A stretch of DNA of 62,201 bases from Kiritimatiellia bacterium. Its GTDB lineage: Bacteria > Verrucomicrobiota > Kiritimatiellia > JAFGHX01. How positions within the stretch are numbered: position 1 is the stretch's first letter; every line of letters begins with the position of its first letter. The notes beneath the pieces were generated by a model. It did no database searches. It had not been told where the DNA came from and saw only the letters and a program-made list of their open reading frames with translations. Shown here one piece after another: positions 35,102 through 43,318 of the stretch. The translations under genes and the position numbers were made by a program. The stretch covers positions 1 to 62,201 of the forward strand of contig JAFGHX010000130.1 of the NCBI GenBank assembly GCA_016929905.1, given 5' to 3'.

Positions 35102-36601
35102 ATGACAACCGCTACAGACCGACCCAACATCCTCATCATCATGTCCGACCAGCACAGCGCCGGCATGTGCGGTTGCTACGGCAACGCGATTGTGCGCACG
35201 CCGAACATCGATCGGCTCGCGCGCGAAGGCACGCGGTTCGACGCGGCGTACACCCCCTCCCCCGTCTGCGTGCCCGCGCGCATGGCGTTCATGACCGGCC
35301 GGCGCCCGTCCGACATCCGCGTCATGGAGAACTACGATATCCTCGCCTCCGGCATACCGACCTGGGCGCATCATCTCAGCCTGGCCGGCTATGAAACCGC
35401 CCTGATCGGCCGCATGCACTTCGAGGGGCCGGACCAGAACCACGGGTTCGAAGTCGTGGATTCCGAACTCGTCAACTGGCGAGACGGGCACCCCGTATGG
35501 CATCAAGTGACGTCCGAGGCCGTGCCGAACCACTGCTACTGGGCCGAGCGGCCCTCGCTCATGCATTCGGGCCACGGCACGACCGGCGTGCAGTGGCGCG
35601 ACGAACTCGCCATTGAGAAAGCCTGCGAGTACCTGCGACGTAAGGCCGCCGGCGGGGGGCGCCCCTTTGCAGCGGTCGCCGGGTTCTACATGCCGCACTC
35701 TCCGTATATCGGGCGGAAGGACCTGTTCGAGTACTATCGCGACAAGGTGCAAATCCCGGCGGAGACCGAGGAGCAGCTCCCGCCCTATCTGAAGCGGTTC
35801 TACGACGATTTCCGGACATGGTTCGACCCGCCGATCCCGGAGGAGCGCAAGCGCATCGTGATTGCCGCCTATCACGCGCTGTGCGAGCACAGCGATGAGT
35901 TGGTCGGCAAAGTGCTCGACACCCTGGAGAAGACAGGGTTGGCCGAGAATACGGTTGTGGTCTATTGCTCCGACCACGGCGACATGGCCGGGCACATGGG
36001 GCTGTGGGGCAAGATCGTGTACTACGAAGACAGCGCACGCGTGCCGCTGGTGATCCGGCATCCCGCCGCCGGAGTGCCGGGCACCGTATGCCCGCGCGTA
36101 TGCAACCTCCGCGATCTCGCCGCCACGCTCTGCGCCATCGCGGGCGCCGATCCGCTGACCCGAACCGACGCGCGCTCGTTTCTGCCGCTCCTGACACACC
36201 CGGACGCCCCCTGGGACGACTACACCGAGAGCGAGCTGTGCAATGCCCCCATTGTGCGCCAGAAGCATCCGTGCACGTCCAGGATGATCCGGCAGGGGCC
36301 ATGGAAGTTCTGGGGCTACTGTATCGACGGCAAGCACGACCACTCCCTGTTCAATCTGGCAGAGGACCCGTGCGAGTGTCACGATCTGGTGAACGACGAA
36401 CGATCTCGAGCAATCGCCGAAAAGCTGAAAAAACGTCTGTATGAAGATTGGCAACCCGAGCGCCTTGAGCGCGAGGCCATGCAGCGGATGGCGGACCGGC
36501 GGCTGTTCAACAAGGCGATGAAGCCGCTGACCGCCGGGCCGCCGTACAGCCTGCCGGCGCACGTGGAGACGGGCGTGGAGATTTTCGCGGAAAGCACGTG
36601 A
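35102..36601 (+). CDS. Cys-type S1-family sulfatase
   Basis: 499 residues with an alkaline-phosphatase-like fold. 'PNILIIMSDQHSAGMCG' supplies the metal Asp16. The sulfatase signature is CVPAR (56-60), in which Cys56 would be converted to formylglycine. A second metal site is seen in 'YCSDHGDMAGHMGLWGK' (about 288-304). No signal peptide is evident, so it may act in the cytoplasm or be exported another way; the formylglycine-generating enzyme is not in the window. It would remove sulfate esters from oligosaccharides released by the neighbouring lyases. The ribosome site before ATG 35102 is weak, and a repeat lies just upstream. Confidence 0.9.
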   Translation: MTTATDRPNILIIMSDQHSAGMCGCYGNAIVRTPNIDRLAREGTRFDAAYTPSPVCVPARMAFMTGRRPSDIRVMENYDILASGIPTWAHHLSLAGYETALIGRMHFEGPDQNHGFEVVDSELVNWRDGHPVWHQVTSEAVPNHCYWAERPSLMHSGHGTTGVQWRDELAIEKACEYLRRKAAGGGRPFAAVAGFYMPHSPYIGRKDLFEYYRDKVQIPAETEEQLPPYLKRFYDDFRTWFDPPIPEERKRIVIAAYHALCEHSDELVGKVLDTLEKTGLAENTVVVYCSDHGDMAGHMGLWGKIVYYEDSARVPLVIRHPAAGVPGTVCPRVCNLRDLAATLCAIAGADPLTRTDARSFLPLLTHPDAPWDDYTESELCNAPIVRQKHPCTSRMIRQGPWKFWGYCIDGKHDHSLFNLAEDPCECHDLVNDERSRAIAEKLKKRLYEDWQPERLEREAMQRMADRRLFNKAMKPLTAGPPYSLPAHVETGVEIFAEST

Positions 36602-36627
36602 ACCACAGGAACAGGAGGATGACCGTT

Positions 36628-38922
36628 ATGAACCCGATTCCTTCGATCGGCTCGATTTCCTCGATTCACCCGATTCACCCCAGCCGCCTGATCCATCTGA
36701 TCGGACCGATCGGGCCGGTCCTCTGGCGCTCGCTATGCCCGCTTGTGCTCGCGCCACTCGCGACGGGAGCGGCAGCAGGCGGCACGCCGGCACGCCCCAT
36801 CCCGCCCGTTCCCAAAGGGCACCCGCGCGTCTACCTGCGCGCGGCGGACATCCCGGAGCTGCGCCGGAAGGTGCAACTCGCCGAGTTCGCCGAAGCGTGG
36901 GACCTGGTGCGGAACTCGAAACGGCCCGTTTGCCGCGCGTTCACCTTCCTGATGACCGGCGACCGGGAGACGGGCAGGAAAGCGGTCGAGGGCTCGCTCA
37001 ACTGGCTGAAGGCCGACAAGGACAACATGGGCAAGCGCAAGGGGGCCGGCCGCCCGTTCAACAACCCCATGCATCAGGCCGCGTGCGTGTACGATTGGTG
37101 CTACCCGCTGCTGACCGCGGCGGAGAAGCAGGCATTCATCAAGGAGTTCAAGCAGTTCTTCGCCGACGACCACGGCCGCGGCTACCCGCCGAACGCGGGC
37201 AAACTGAACCCGATCCAGAGCCACGACAGCGAAGGCTGCATCATGAGCAACCTGCTGCCGGCCGGCCTGGCGGTCTATGACGAAGAGCGGGAGCTGTACG
37301 AACTGGCCGCCCGCATCTTCCTCGACATCTACGTCGACGTGCGCGACTTCTATTATCAAGCGCACGCGCATCACCAGGGCACCGGCTACGCGAACGAACG
37401 GTTCCAACACGACCAGACCACAAGCTGGCTGTTGCGCAAGATGGGCGCAGGCGACGTACTCAGCCGCGAGCAGCAGTACGTGCCGTACCATCAGATGTAC
37501 GCGGCCTGCTCCGACGGGCGCCTGCTGGCGATGGGCGACTGCTCCCAGCACCTGAAGTATCGAGGCATCGAGCGCGCAACGGCCGCCTATTACGGCGACC
37601 CGTACCTGCTGACATGGTCGGACGGCCTGGAGTACGTGCCGTGGGAGAAAGAGAAGGGCGCGCTGTGGCTCGATCTGCTGTACCTGCCGCCGAACGCGCG
37701 GCGCGCGCCCTTGACGGATTTGCCGCTGACGAAGTACTTCCCCCCGCCGATGGGCGAGATGATCGCGCGTACAGGCTGGAACATGACGCGCGAGAGCGGG
37801 GACGCCGTCGTGCACATGCGGATCGGCGAGCACTATTTCGGCAACCACCAGCACCGCGACTGGGGCACGTTCCAGATCTACTACCGCGGCATGCTGACCG
37901 GCGACACGGGCGCGTATCATCTGGGCAACAAGGACACCGGCTACGGGGCGCCGCACTGGCGGGAGTACTACCAGCAGACCGTGGCCCACAACGGGCTCAT
38001 GATCTTCGACCCGGCCACGGCGCAAGACGATTTCGGCGGACAACGCAAACCGAAGTCGAGCCATCCCAAGCCGCTCGGTGAAATCCAGAAGAACTACCAC
38101 TGGGGGCGCGTCACCGCGCATGGCGCCGGGCCCGATCCCGTCCGGCCGACGTACAGCTATCTGGCCGGCGATATCACCGGCGCTTATTTCGAGTGCAAAG
38201 CCGGCCGCGTGACGCGTTCGATGGTCGCGTTCAACACCGGCAATGCCGCGTATCCGGTGGTGTTCGTCGTGTTCGACGACGTGGTCGCGACGCAGCCGGG
38301 CTTCAAGAAGGCGTGGTATCTCCACGCGCTGAAGGAGCCGCAGGTCGACGGGCGCACGACCACGATCATCAACGATCTCAAGATGGACAAGACCCACGAT
38401 TTCGGCGGACAACTTGTGGTGAACACGCTGCTGCCGGCCGAGGCACGCATCGTGAAGGTCGGCGGCCCCGGCAAGGAATGCTGGAACGAGGCGACGCAGA
38501 AGAACTACCCGGCCACCGCCGGCGCGCAGTACAGTTGGCCGCGCGAGGAACTCGTGGGCGCCTGGCGGATCGAGGTGATGCCCGGCCGGCCGTCGAAACA
38601 GGACCATTTCCTGAACGTGTTGACCGTGATGGACAAGGGCGCGCCGCCCCCCGCTGTCACGCCGCTGCGTGGCGCGGGGCTGGCCGGCGCGCGTGCGCTG
38701 GACTGTGCCGTGCTGTTCAACGAGACGGCGGCCCCGTTGACGGCGGCCGCCTTCGACATACCGGGCGAGCAGCCCGCCGCGCTGCTCGTCTGCGGGCTGG
38801 CGCCCGGCACTTGGCAGGTTGCCGGCCCCCGCGCGGGAACGGCCGCACGCGTCACGGAACAGGCCCGCTGCCTGTTCTTCCGCGCGGAACCCGGCGCCTA
38901 TCGCTTGGAAAGGAGCCCATAA
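36628..38922 (+). CDS. Heparinase II/III-type lyase, copy B of duplicated module
   Basis: 764 residues from ATG 36628 (AGGAGG 9 nt upstream; ATG 36619 and GTG 36598 are in-frame but worse placed). Unlike copy A it carries a repeat-encoded leader (PSIGSISSIHPIHPS), almost without positive charges, before the core WRSLCPLVLAPLATGAAAG. 'HPRVYLRAADIPELR', HDSEGCIMSN (about 198) and NHQHRDWGTFQIYYRG (about 407) match copy A and mark the toroid and the beta-sandwich active site. The lost charge may alter export efficiency, or a neighbouring start may be used. Same predicted beta-elimination of acidic glycans. Confidence 0.8.
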   Translation: MNPIPSIGSISSIHPIHPSRLIHLIGPIGPVLWRSLCPLVLAPLATGAAAGGTPARPIPPVPKGHPRVYLRAADIPELRRKVQLAEFAEAWDLVRNSKRPVCRAFTFLMTGDRETGRKAVEGSLNWLKADKDNMGKRKGAGRPFNNPMHQAACVYDWCYPLLTAAEKQAFIKEFKQFFADDHGRGYPPNAGKLNPIQSHDSEGCIMSNLLPAGLAVYDEERELYELAARIFLDIYVDVRDFYYQAHAHHQGTGYANERFQHDQTTSWLLRKMGAGDVLSREQQYVPYHQMYAACSDGRLLAMGDCSQHLKYRGIERATAAYYGDPYLLTWSDGLEYVPWEKEKGALWLDLLYLPPNARRAPLTDLPLTKYFPPPMGEMIARTGWNMTRESGDAVVHMRIGEHYFGNHQHRDWGTFQIYYRGMLTGDTGAYHLGNKDTGYGAPHWREYYQQTVAHNGLMIFDPATAQDDFGGQRKPKSSHPKPLGEIQKNYHWGRVTAHGAGPDPVRPTYSYLAGDITGAYFECKAGRVTRSMVAFNTGNAAYPVVFVVFDDVVATQPGFKKAWYLHALKEPQVDGRTTTIINDLKMDKTHDFGGQLVVNTLLPAEARIVKVGGPGKECWNEATQKNYPATAGAQYSWPREELVGAWRIEVMPGRPSKQDHFLNVLTVMDKGAPPPAVTPLRGAGLAGARALDCAVLFNETAAPLTAAAFDIPGEQPAALLVCGLAPGTWQVAGPRAGTAARVTEQARCLFFRAEPGAYRLERSP
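36633..36718 (+). repeat. Signal-peptide repeat array 8
   Basis: Units CGATTCCTT, CGATCGGCT, CGATTTCCT, CGATTCACC and TGATCGGACCGATCGGG. The frame shift relative to the other arrays gives Ser-Ile-X / Ile-His-Pro, so it encodes few arginines. Confidence 0.8.
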
Positions 38923-39012
38923 CGCCATGGACCAGGCTGCACGGCCCCGCGCGACGGCCCGCCCCGCGGGTCGCGCAGGCGACGTGCGGTCACATCACGA
39001 AAGGAGAAGCCC

Positions 39013-41808
39013 ATGCCCCTGACACCTGTCGCCCGGCGCGAGCATGCCAAGGCGCAACGCGCCAAGGCCGCCACCTACCGGGCCCTGGTACTGTTCGGTC
39101 TGCTGCTCGCCCGCGCCGTGGCCTCGGCCGCGGCTCAGAACGCGTTCTTCGTCGCCGTCAACGGGAACGATGCCTGGTCGGGGCGGCTGCCGGCGCCCGA
39201 CGCGCAGCAGGCCGACGGCCCGTTCGCCACGCTCGAGGCGGCACGCAACGCGATCCGGCAGATCAAGAAATCGGGCGGCCTGCCGCCCGGCGGGGTCACC
39301 GTGAACATTCAAGCCGGCGCCTACTGGCGCGAGCAGGCCTTCGAACTGACGCCGGAGGATTCCGGCGCCGAGAAGGCCCCGATAGTCTATCGAAGCGCCG
39401 GCCGCGAACCGGCACGTATCCTGGGCGGCAAGCCGGTGACCGGCTTCGGGCCGGTCGAGGACCCCGCCATCCTGCGGCGCCTGGCGCCGGAGGCGCGCGC
39501 CAACGTACAGGTCGCCGACCTCCGCGCGCAGGGCATCACGGACTACGGCCGGCTCCCGCAGTGGGGCGCCGGCCGGAACCAGAAGACCGGCACGCTCGAG
39601 TTGTTCTTTGGCGCGGCCATGCAGCTCGCGCGCTGGCCCAATGAGGGGTTCGTGCACATCGCGGAAGTCATCGACAAACGCGACAGCGGCAAGTTCCGCT
39701 ATGCGGAGGACCGCCCGCAGCGCTGGACGGGCGAGCCCGACCCGTGGCTGCACGGCTACTGGTACAACGACTGGGACGACCAGTACGTGCGGATCGGCCA
39801 GATCGACACGGCCAACCGCCTCCTGACCGTCCATCCGGACGACAGAGGCCGGGGCTACGGCTACAAGAAGGGGCAACGCTACTACGCGCTGAATCTGCTC
39901 TGCGAGCTGGACGCGCCCGGCGAGTACTACCTCGACCGCGACGCCGGCCGCCTCTACTTCTGGCCGCCCGCGCCCACCACGCGGGGGGAGATCGCCGTTT
40001 CCACGCTGAACGACCTGATCCGACTGCGGAAGGACACCTCGTTCATCGTGCTGCAGGGCCTGCTCCTCGAGTACGGGCGCGGCACGGCCGTCACGATTTC
40101 CGGCGGGCAGGGCAACCGGGTCGAGAAGTGCGTGATCCGGAACATGGGCGCCAAAGGCGTGTCCGTCCGGGGCGGCAAGTCGAACGGCGTCGTCGGCTGC
40201 GACATCCACGCTGTCGGCGACGGCGCCATCCAACTGGACGGCGGGGATCGCGCCAAACTGCTGCCGGCGGCCAACTACGCGGTGAACAACCACCTGCATG
40301 ATTTCAACCGATGGGACCGCACCTACAAGCCGGGCGTGAACGTCCGGGGTGTCGGCCAGCGCGTGGCGCACAACCTGATCCACGACGCGCCGCACAACGC
40401 GATCCTGCTGGGCGGCAACAATCACCTCATCGCGTTCAACGACATCCACAGCGCGTGCTACGAATGCGGCGACGTGGGCGCGTTCTATACCGGGCGCGAC
40501 TGGACCGCGCGCGGTACACTCATCCGCTGCAACTATTTCCATCACATCCGCGGCCCGGGCCGGTTCGGCGCTATCGGCGTATATCTCGACGATGCGGCGT
40601 GCGGATTCACGATTGAGGGCAACGTCTTCTACGACGTGACCCAAGCCGCGTTTGTCGGGGGCGGCCGCGACAACAAGGTGCTGAACAACGTCTTTGTCGA
40701 TTGCAGTCCGGCCGTCCACGTCGATTCGCGCATGCGCCTGAAAGACAAGTACGGCGCGCACGCGCTGCCCGGCGGTTCGATCTACGAGAAGCTGATGAAG
40801 ACCCCCTACAAGGAGCCGCCCTGGAGCACGACGTACCCGGAACTGGTCAACATCCTGGAGGACGAGTGGGAATATCCGAAGGGCACCCTGATCGCGCACA
40901 ACGTCTGCTGGGGCGGCAAATGGGACCACATCGACAAGCACGCGCGCCCGCACGTCGTGCTGCGCGACAACCTGCTGGACCGCGACCCGCTGTTCGTGGA
41001 TGCGGCGAACCTTGACTTCCGGCTGAAACCGGATTCGCCGGCGTTCCAGCTCGGATTCAAGCGGATCCCGGTCGAGAAGATCGGGCTTCTGAACGATGGC
41101 GCGCGCGCCTCCTGGCCGGTACGGCATCAGCCGCGGCCGCGCGCGAAGGCGCCGCACCACAACGCGCGCGCTGGAGCGCGGCCCTCGTTCCGTGTCGCGC
41201 GCGCGGCGGGCCTGCCGGAAGTGGACGGCACAATCCGGCCCGGCGAGTGGGCGGCCGACACGATGGTCCTGGAGCGCAACGTCGATCACGAGAAGGCGAA
41301 GCCCGTGAGCCGGGCCTGGCTGCTCCATGACGGCACGGCGCTTTATGTGGCCGTCGACAACGAGCTCAGCGGCACGCCCCCGAACCCGGAGCCTTCGGCC
41401 GCGGTTCGGGAGAAGGGCCCGCTGCGGATCGGCAGGTCCTGGGGCAGGCATGACGCCACGGAAATCGCCATTCGTAACGCGCCGCCGGGCAAGCCGGGCG
41501 AAGTCCTCGTTCTGCGCGGGTTCGCTTCCGGCCACTTCGAAACGAGCGACGAGCCCGGCACCGAGCCCCTCACCGCGCGGCGCGCCGCTGAAGACGTGCG
41601 GTATGCCGTCCGGATTCAAAGCCAGAACCGATGGACCGCCGAATGGCGGATCCCGTTCGCCTCGCTCGGGATCGACCCAACGAAGAAGGGTCCGTGGCCG
41701 TTCAACCTGACCGTGCGCAAGCCGGCCGGCGACTTGTGGCTGATGTGGCAGGGCACGGCGGCGCAAAGCTGGGCCGTCGAGAAGGCCGGCTGCATCGTCC
41801 TCGAGTGA
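39013..41808 (+). CDS. Secreted beta-helix protein with C-terminal CBM9-like domain, copy B
   Basis: 931 residues, paralogous to the 28148 gene over its full length. The n-region 'REHAKAQRAKA' is itself repeat-derived (CCAAGGCGCAACGCGCCAAGG type). Hydrophobic core 'YRALVLFGLLLARAVASA' follows. The mature part starts 'FFVAVNGNDAWSG'; beta-helix rungs run about 350-580 (NHLHDFNRWDRTYKPG, HNLIHDAPHNAILLGG, NNVFVDCSPAVHVDSR). Residues about 731-928 form the CBM9/DOMON-like sandwich (EVDGTIRPGEWAADT, TAEWRIPFASLGI). AAAGGAG precedes ATG 39013. Expected to act with the lyase just upstream. Confidence 0.8.
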   Translation: MPLTPVARREHAKAQRAKAATYRALVLFGLLLARAVASAAAQNAFFVAVNGNDAWSGRLPAPDAQQADGPFATLEAARNAIRQIKKSGGLPPGGVTVNIQAGAYWREQAFELTPEDSGAEKAPIVYRSAGREPARILGGKPVTGFGPVEDPAILRRLAPEARANVQVADLRAQGITDYGRLPQWGAGRNQKTGTLELFFGAAMQLARWPNEGFVHIAEVIDKRDSGKFRYAEDRPQRWTGEPDPWLHGYWYNDWDDQYVRIGQIDTANRLLTVHPDDRGRGYGYKKGQRYYALNLLCELDAPGEYYLDRDAGRLYFWPPAPTTRGEIAVSTLNDLIRLRKDTSFIVLQGLLLEYGRGTAVTISGGQGNRVEKCVIRNMGAKGVSVRGGKSNGVVGCDIHAVGDGAIQLDGGDRAKLLPAANYAVNNHLHDFNRWDRTYKPGVNVRGVGQRVAHNLIHDAPHNAILLGGNNHLIAFNDIHSACYECGDVGAFYTGRDWTARGTLIRCNYFHHIRGPGRFGAIGVYLDDAACGFTIEGNVFYDVTQAAFVGGGRDNKVLNNVFVDCSPAVHVDSRMRLKDKYGAHALPGGSIYEKLMKTPYKEPPWSTTYPELVNILEDEWEYPKGTLIAHNVCWGGKWDHIDKHARPHVVLRDNLLDRDPLFVDAANLDFRLKPDSPAFQLGFKRIPVEKIGLLNDGARASWPVRHQPRPRAKAPHHNARAGARPSFRVARAAGLPEVDGTIRPGEWAADTMVLERNVDHEKAKPVSRAWLLHDGTALYVAVDNELSGTPPNPEPSAAVREKGPLRIGRSWGRHDATEIAIRNAPPGKPGEVLVLRGFASGHFETSDEPGTEPLTARRAAEDVRYAVRIQSQNRWTAEWRIPFASLGIDPTKKGPWPFNLTVRKPAGDLWLMWQGTAAQSWAVEKAGCIVLE

Positions 41809-41845
41809 GCGGGGCGGCAGAGGATGCCGGAGTTTCGAGCAAGTT

Positions 41846-42694
41846 TCAGAACAACACGCCGACATACCCGACGAAGCTGGAGGCGGGGTGCAGGTCCCAG
41901 CTGTTGGCGTAGAGGATCTCCCGCGCCGTCTTCGCGCCCATCGCCTTGCCCGCCTCGAGCGCGGCACACGCGGCGGCGGGACAGCATGCGTTATGGTCCT
42001 TCAGCGCGGTCTTCAGTGCTCCGGCCGCGTCCAGATCGAGCACACGCTCGATGAACCGGCGATCGTTCTCACGCTTGACCCAGTTCGCCGCCTTCTCCCC
42101 GCCGCCGGCGGGCGCGAACCCGTAGTTCGGCCCGTAGTGCGTGAGGTCGGTGGACCCGAGCACGATGGCGCCGCGCTCCCGCTCGTTGAGATACCGCCCG
42201 ATCGTCGCCCCGGCGCTGAGGCACGACTCCCTGGGCGCCAGCGCCAGGGGCACAAGCCGGGCGTCCGGGAAGAAGTAGCGAATGAACGGCAGCTGCAGTT
42301 CGACGGTGTTGTCCGGCGAGACATCGAGCGCGTCCACCGCCGGCACGCCGAGCAGGCGGCTCAGATCGCCGGCCACCTGTTCATCGATCGGCAACGCGCC
42401 GAACGGGGTATCCCAGGAGCCGGAGCCCATGATCCATTCCGGGCTGTACGGCGCCATGTGCGAGCCGAGCACGACCACCACCTCGGCCCGGGCCTTCTGC
42501 GCCAGGAGCCCGATCACGTAGCAGGCCACCCGCCCGGAGAACGCCCAGCCGGCGTGCGGCACGATGCCGCCGCACAGCCTGGCCGGCAGCTCCACGCGCG
42601 GCAAATCCAGCACCCACTCCTCAATCTGGGCGCGGCACTTGGATTCGCGCGCCGGATACCAGTTTCCGCCGAATTCCATGTGTCGGGCAGGCAT
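41846..42694 (-). CDS. amrB: MEMO/AmmeMemoRadiSam system protein B family
   Basis: 282 residues, a full-length MEMO-type protein related to extradiol dioxygenases. Residues 45-51 (VPHAGW region, His47), 'LGSHMAPYSPEW' (about 77-88), the segment around 'VSPDNTVELQLPF' and 'GSTDLTHYGP' supply the conserved metal-site histidines. The family's biochemical role in bacteria is unsettled; it often sits with an AMMECR1 protein and a radical-SAM enzyme, neither of which is seen here. The symbol is by family only. It is downstream of a ferredoxin gene on the same strand, from which a foldback repeat separates it; the gap to the convergent 39013 gene is 37 bp. Confidence 0.85.
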   Translation of the reverse strand: MPARHMEFGGNWYPARESKCRAQIEEWVLDLPRVELPARLCGGIVPHAGWAFSGRVACYVIGLLAQKARAEVVVVLGSHMAPYSPEWIMGSGSWDTPFGALPIDEQVAGDLSRLLGVPAVDALDVSPDNTVELQLPFIRYFFPDARLVPLALAPRESCLSAGATIGRYLNERERGAIVLGSTDLTHYGPNYGFAPAGGGEKAANWVKRENDRRFIERVLDLDAAGALKTALKDHNACCPAAACAALEAGKAMGAKTAREILYANSWDLHPASSFVGYVGVLF

Positions 42695-42771
42695 GACGGC
42701 AGTTTAGAGCGGGCCGTGCGTCCGATCAACGCAAAAAGGAGGCGTGCACGCGGAGACAGGCGTCCGTGTTT

Positions 42772-42824
42772 GTCGCAAGCTTTGTGTAATCTCTGACGAC
42801 AAAGATTACGACAAAGCTTGCGAC
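42772..42824. repeat. Foldback repeat containing the 19-bp dispersed sequence
   Basis: GTCGCAAGCTTTGTGTAATCT (as GTCGCAAGCTTTGT then GTAATCT, 42772-42792) pairs with 42803-42824 with one bulged base and a 10-nt loop. The right half contains GACAAAGATTACGACAAAG, shared with 111-129. It lies in the leader of the MEMO gene. Confidence 0.7.
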
Positions 42825-42862
42825 GAAGCTGGGAGGAGGATCCCCACGGAAGGCGTGGCCGA

Positions 42863-43084
42863 CTATCGGTCCTCGGGATCGACGTCAATGGCCATACAGG
42901 GACAGCGTTCCGCACAGCGCTGGCAACCGGTGCATTTCTCCTCACCGAACGAACGGACCATGGGGATCTTTTTCGAGTTCGAGACCTGGACCATCTCCAG
43001 TACGTCCAGCGGGCACACATCCACACAGAGCTCGCAGCCGTCGCACCGGTCCTTATCGACTATCACCGCAAAGTGCATGATCAA
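42863..43084 (-). CDS. 2[4Fe-4S] ferredoxin
   Basis: 73 residues, a typical two-cluster bacterial ferredoxin. Cluster motifs are C14-x2-C17-x2-C20-x3-C24 (CDGCELCVDVCP) and C51-x2-C54-x2-C57-x3-C61 (CTGCQRCAERCP). A small soluble electron carrier; the insert between the motifs (QVSNSKKIPMVRSFGEEK) is slightly longer than in clostridial ferredoxins. It starts at ATG 43084 or M3 (43078); the ribosome site is weak for both. It could donate electrons to a radical-SAM or reductase partner, for example the iron-sulfur aldo/keto reductase, but nothing links them directly. Confidence 0.88.
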   Translation of the reverse strand: MIMHFAVIVDKDRCDGCELCVDVCPLDVLEMVQVSNSKKIPMVRSFGEEKCTGCQRCAERCPCMAIDVDPEDR

Positions 43085-43187
43085 CGCTTGTCACTCGACG
43101 CGTTTCCGCCTCCCCGGGAAACACGCCTCCCCTCCCCCTGAGCCCGCTCCTCCCACACGCCCTTGTGAAAGGAGAGCACCGACGGGC

Positions 43188-43212
43188 TCCGCCGCAAGCC
43201 CTTTGCGGCGGA
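43188..43212. terminator. Hairpin downstream of the Bat operon
   Basis: A perfect 10-bp stem TCCGCCGCAA/TTGCGGCGGA with a 5-nt loop, about 110 bp beyond the last Bat gene and 100 bp before the ferredoxin start. There is no T-tract, so factor-independent termination is doubtful. The rest of the 234-bp gap (43085-43318) shows nothing else. Confidence 0.35.
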
Positions 43213-43318
43213 AGGAGCCGTTTCACCGGCCTGGTCCGGCCCGGGAAACATGGCCAGTGAACATGTTATCACCTCAAGCGCCCGTTCGTCGAGGCCCAAA
43301 ACCGTTTGTCGACCGATA

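Noticed and set aside
34905..35105. A 66-codon frame between the kinase and the sulfatase
   Set aside because: It consists of the 13-bp tandem and inverted-repeat copies, has no ribosome site and no protein-like features.
42695..43318. Possible tRNA or small RNA in the gaps around the ferredoxin gene
   Set aside because: The hairpins seen are simple foldbacks; no cloverleaf, anticodon arm or known RNA motif could be made out.
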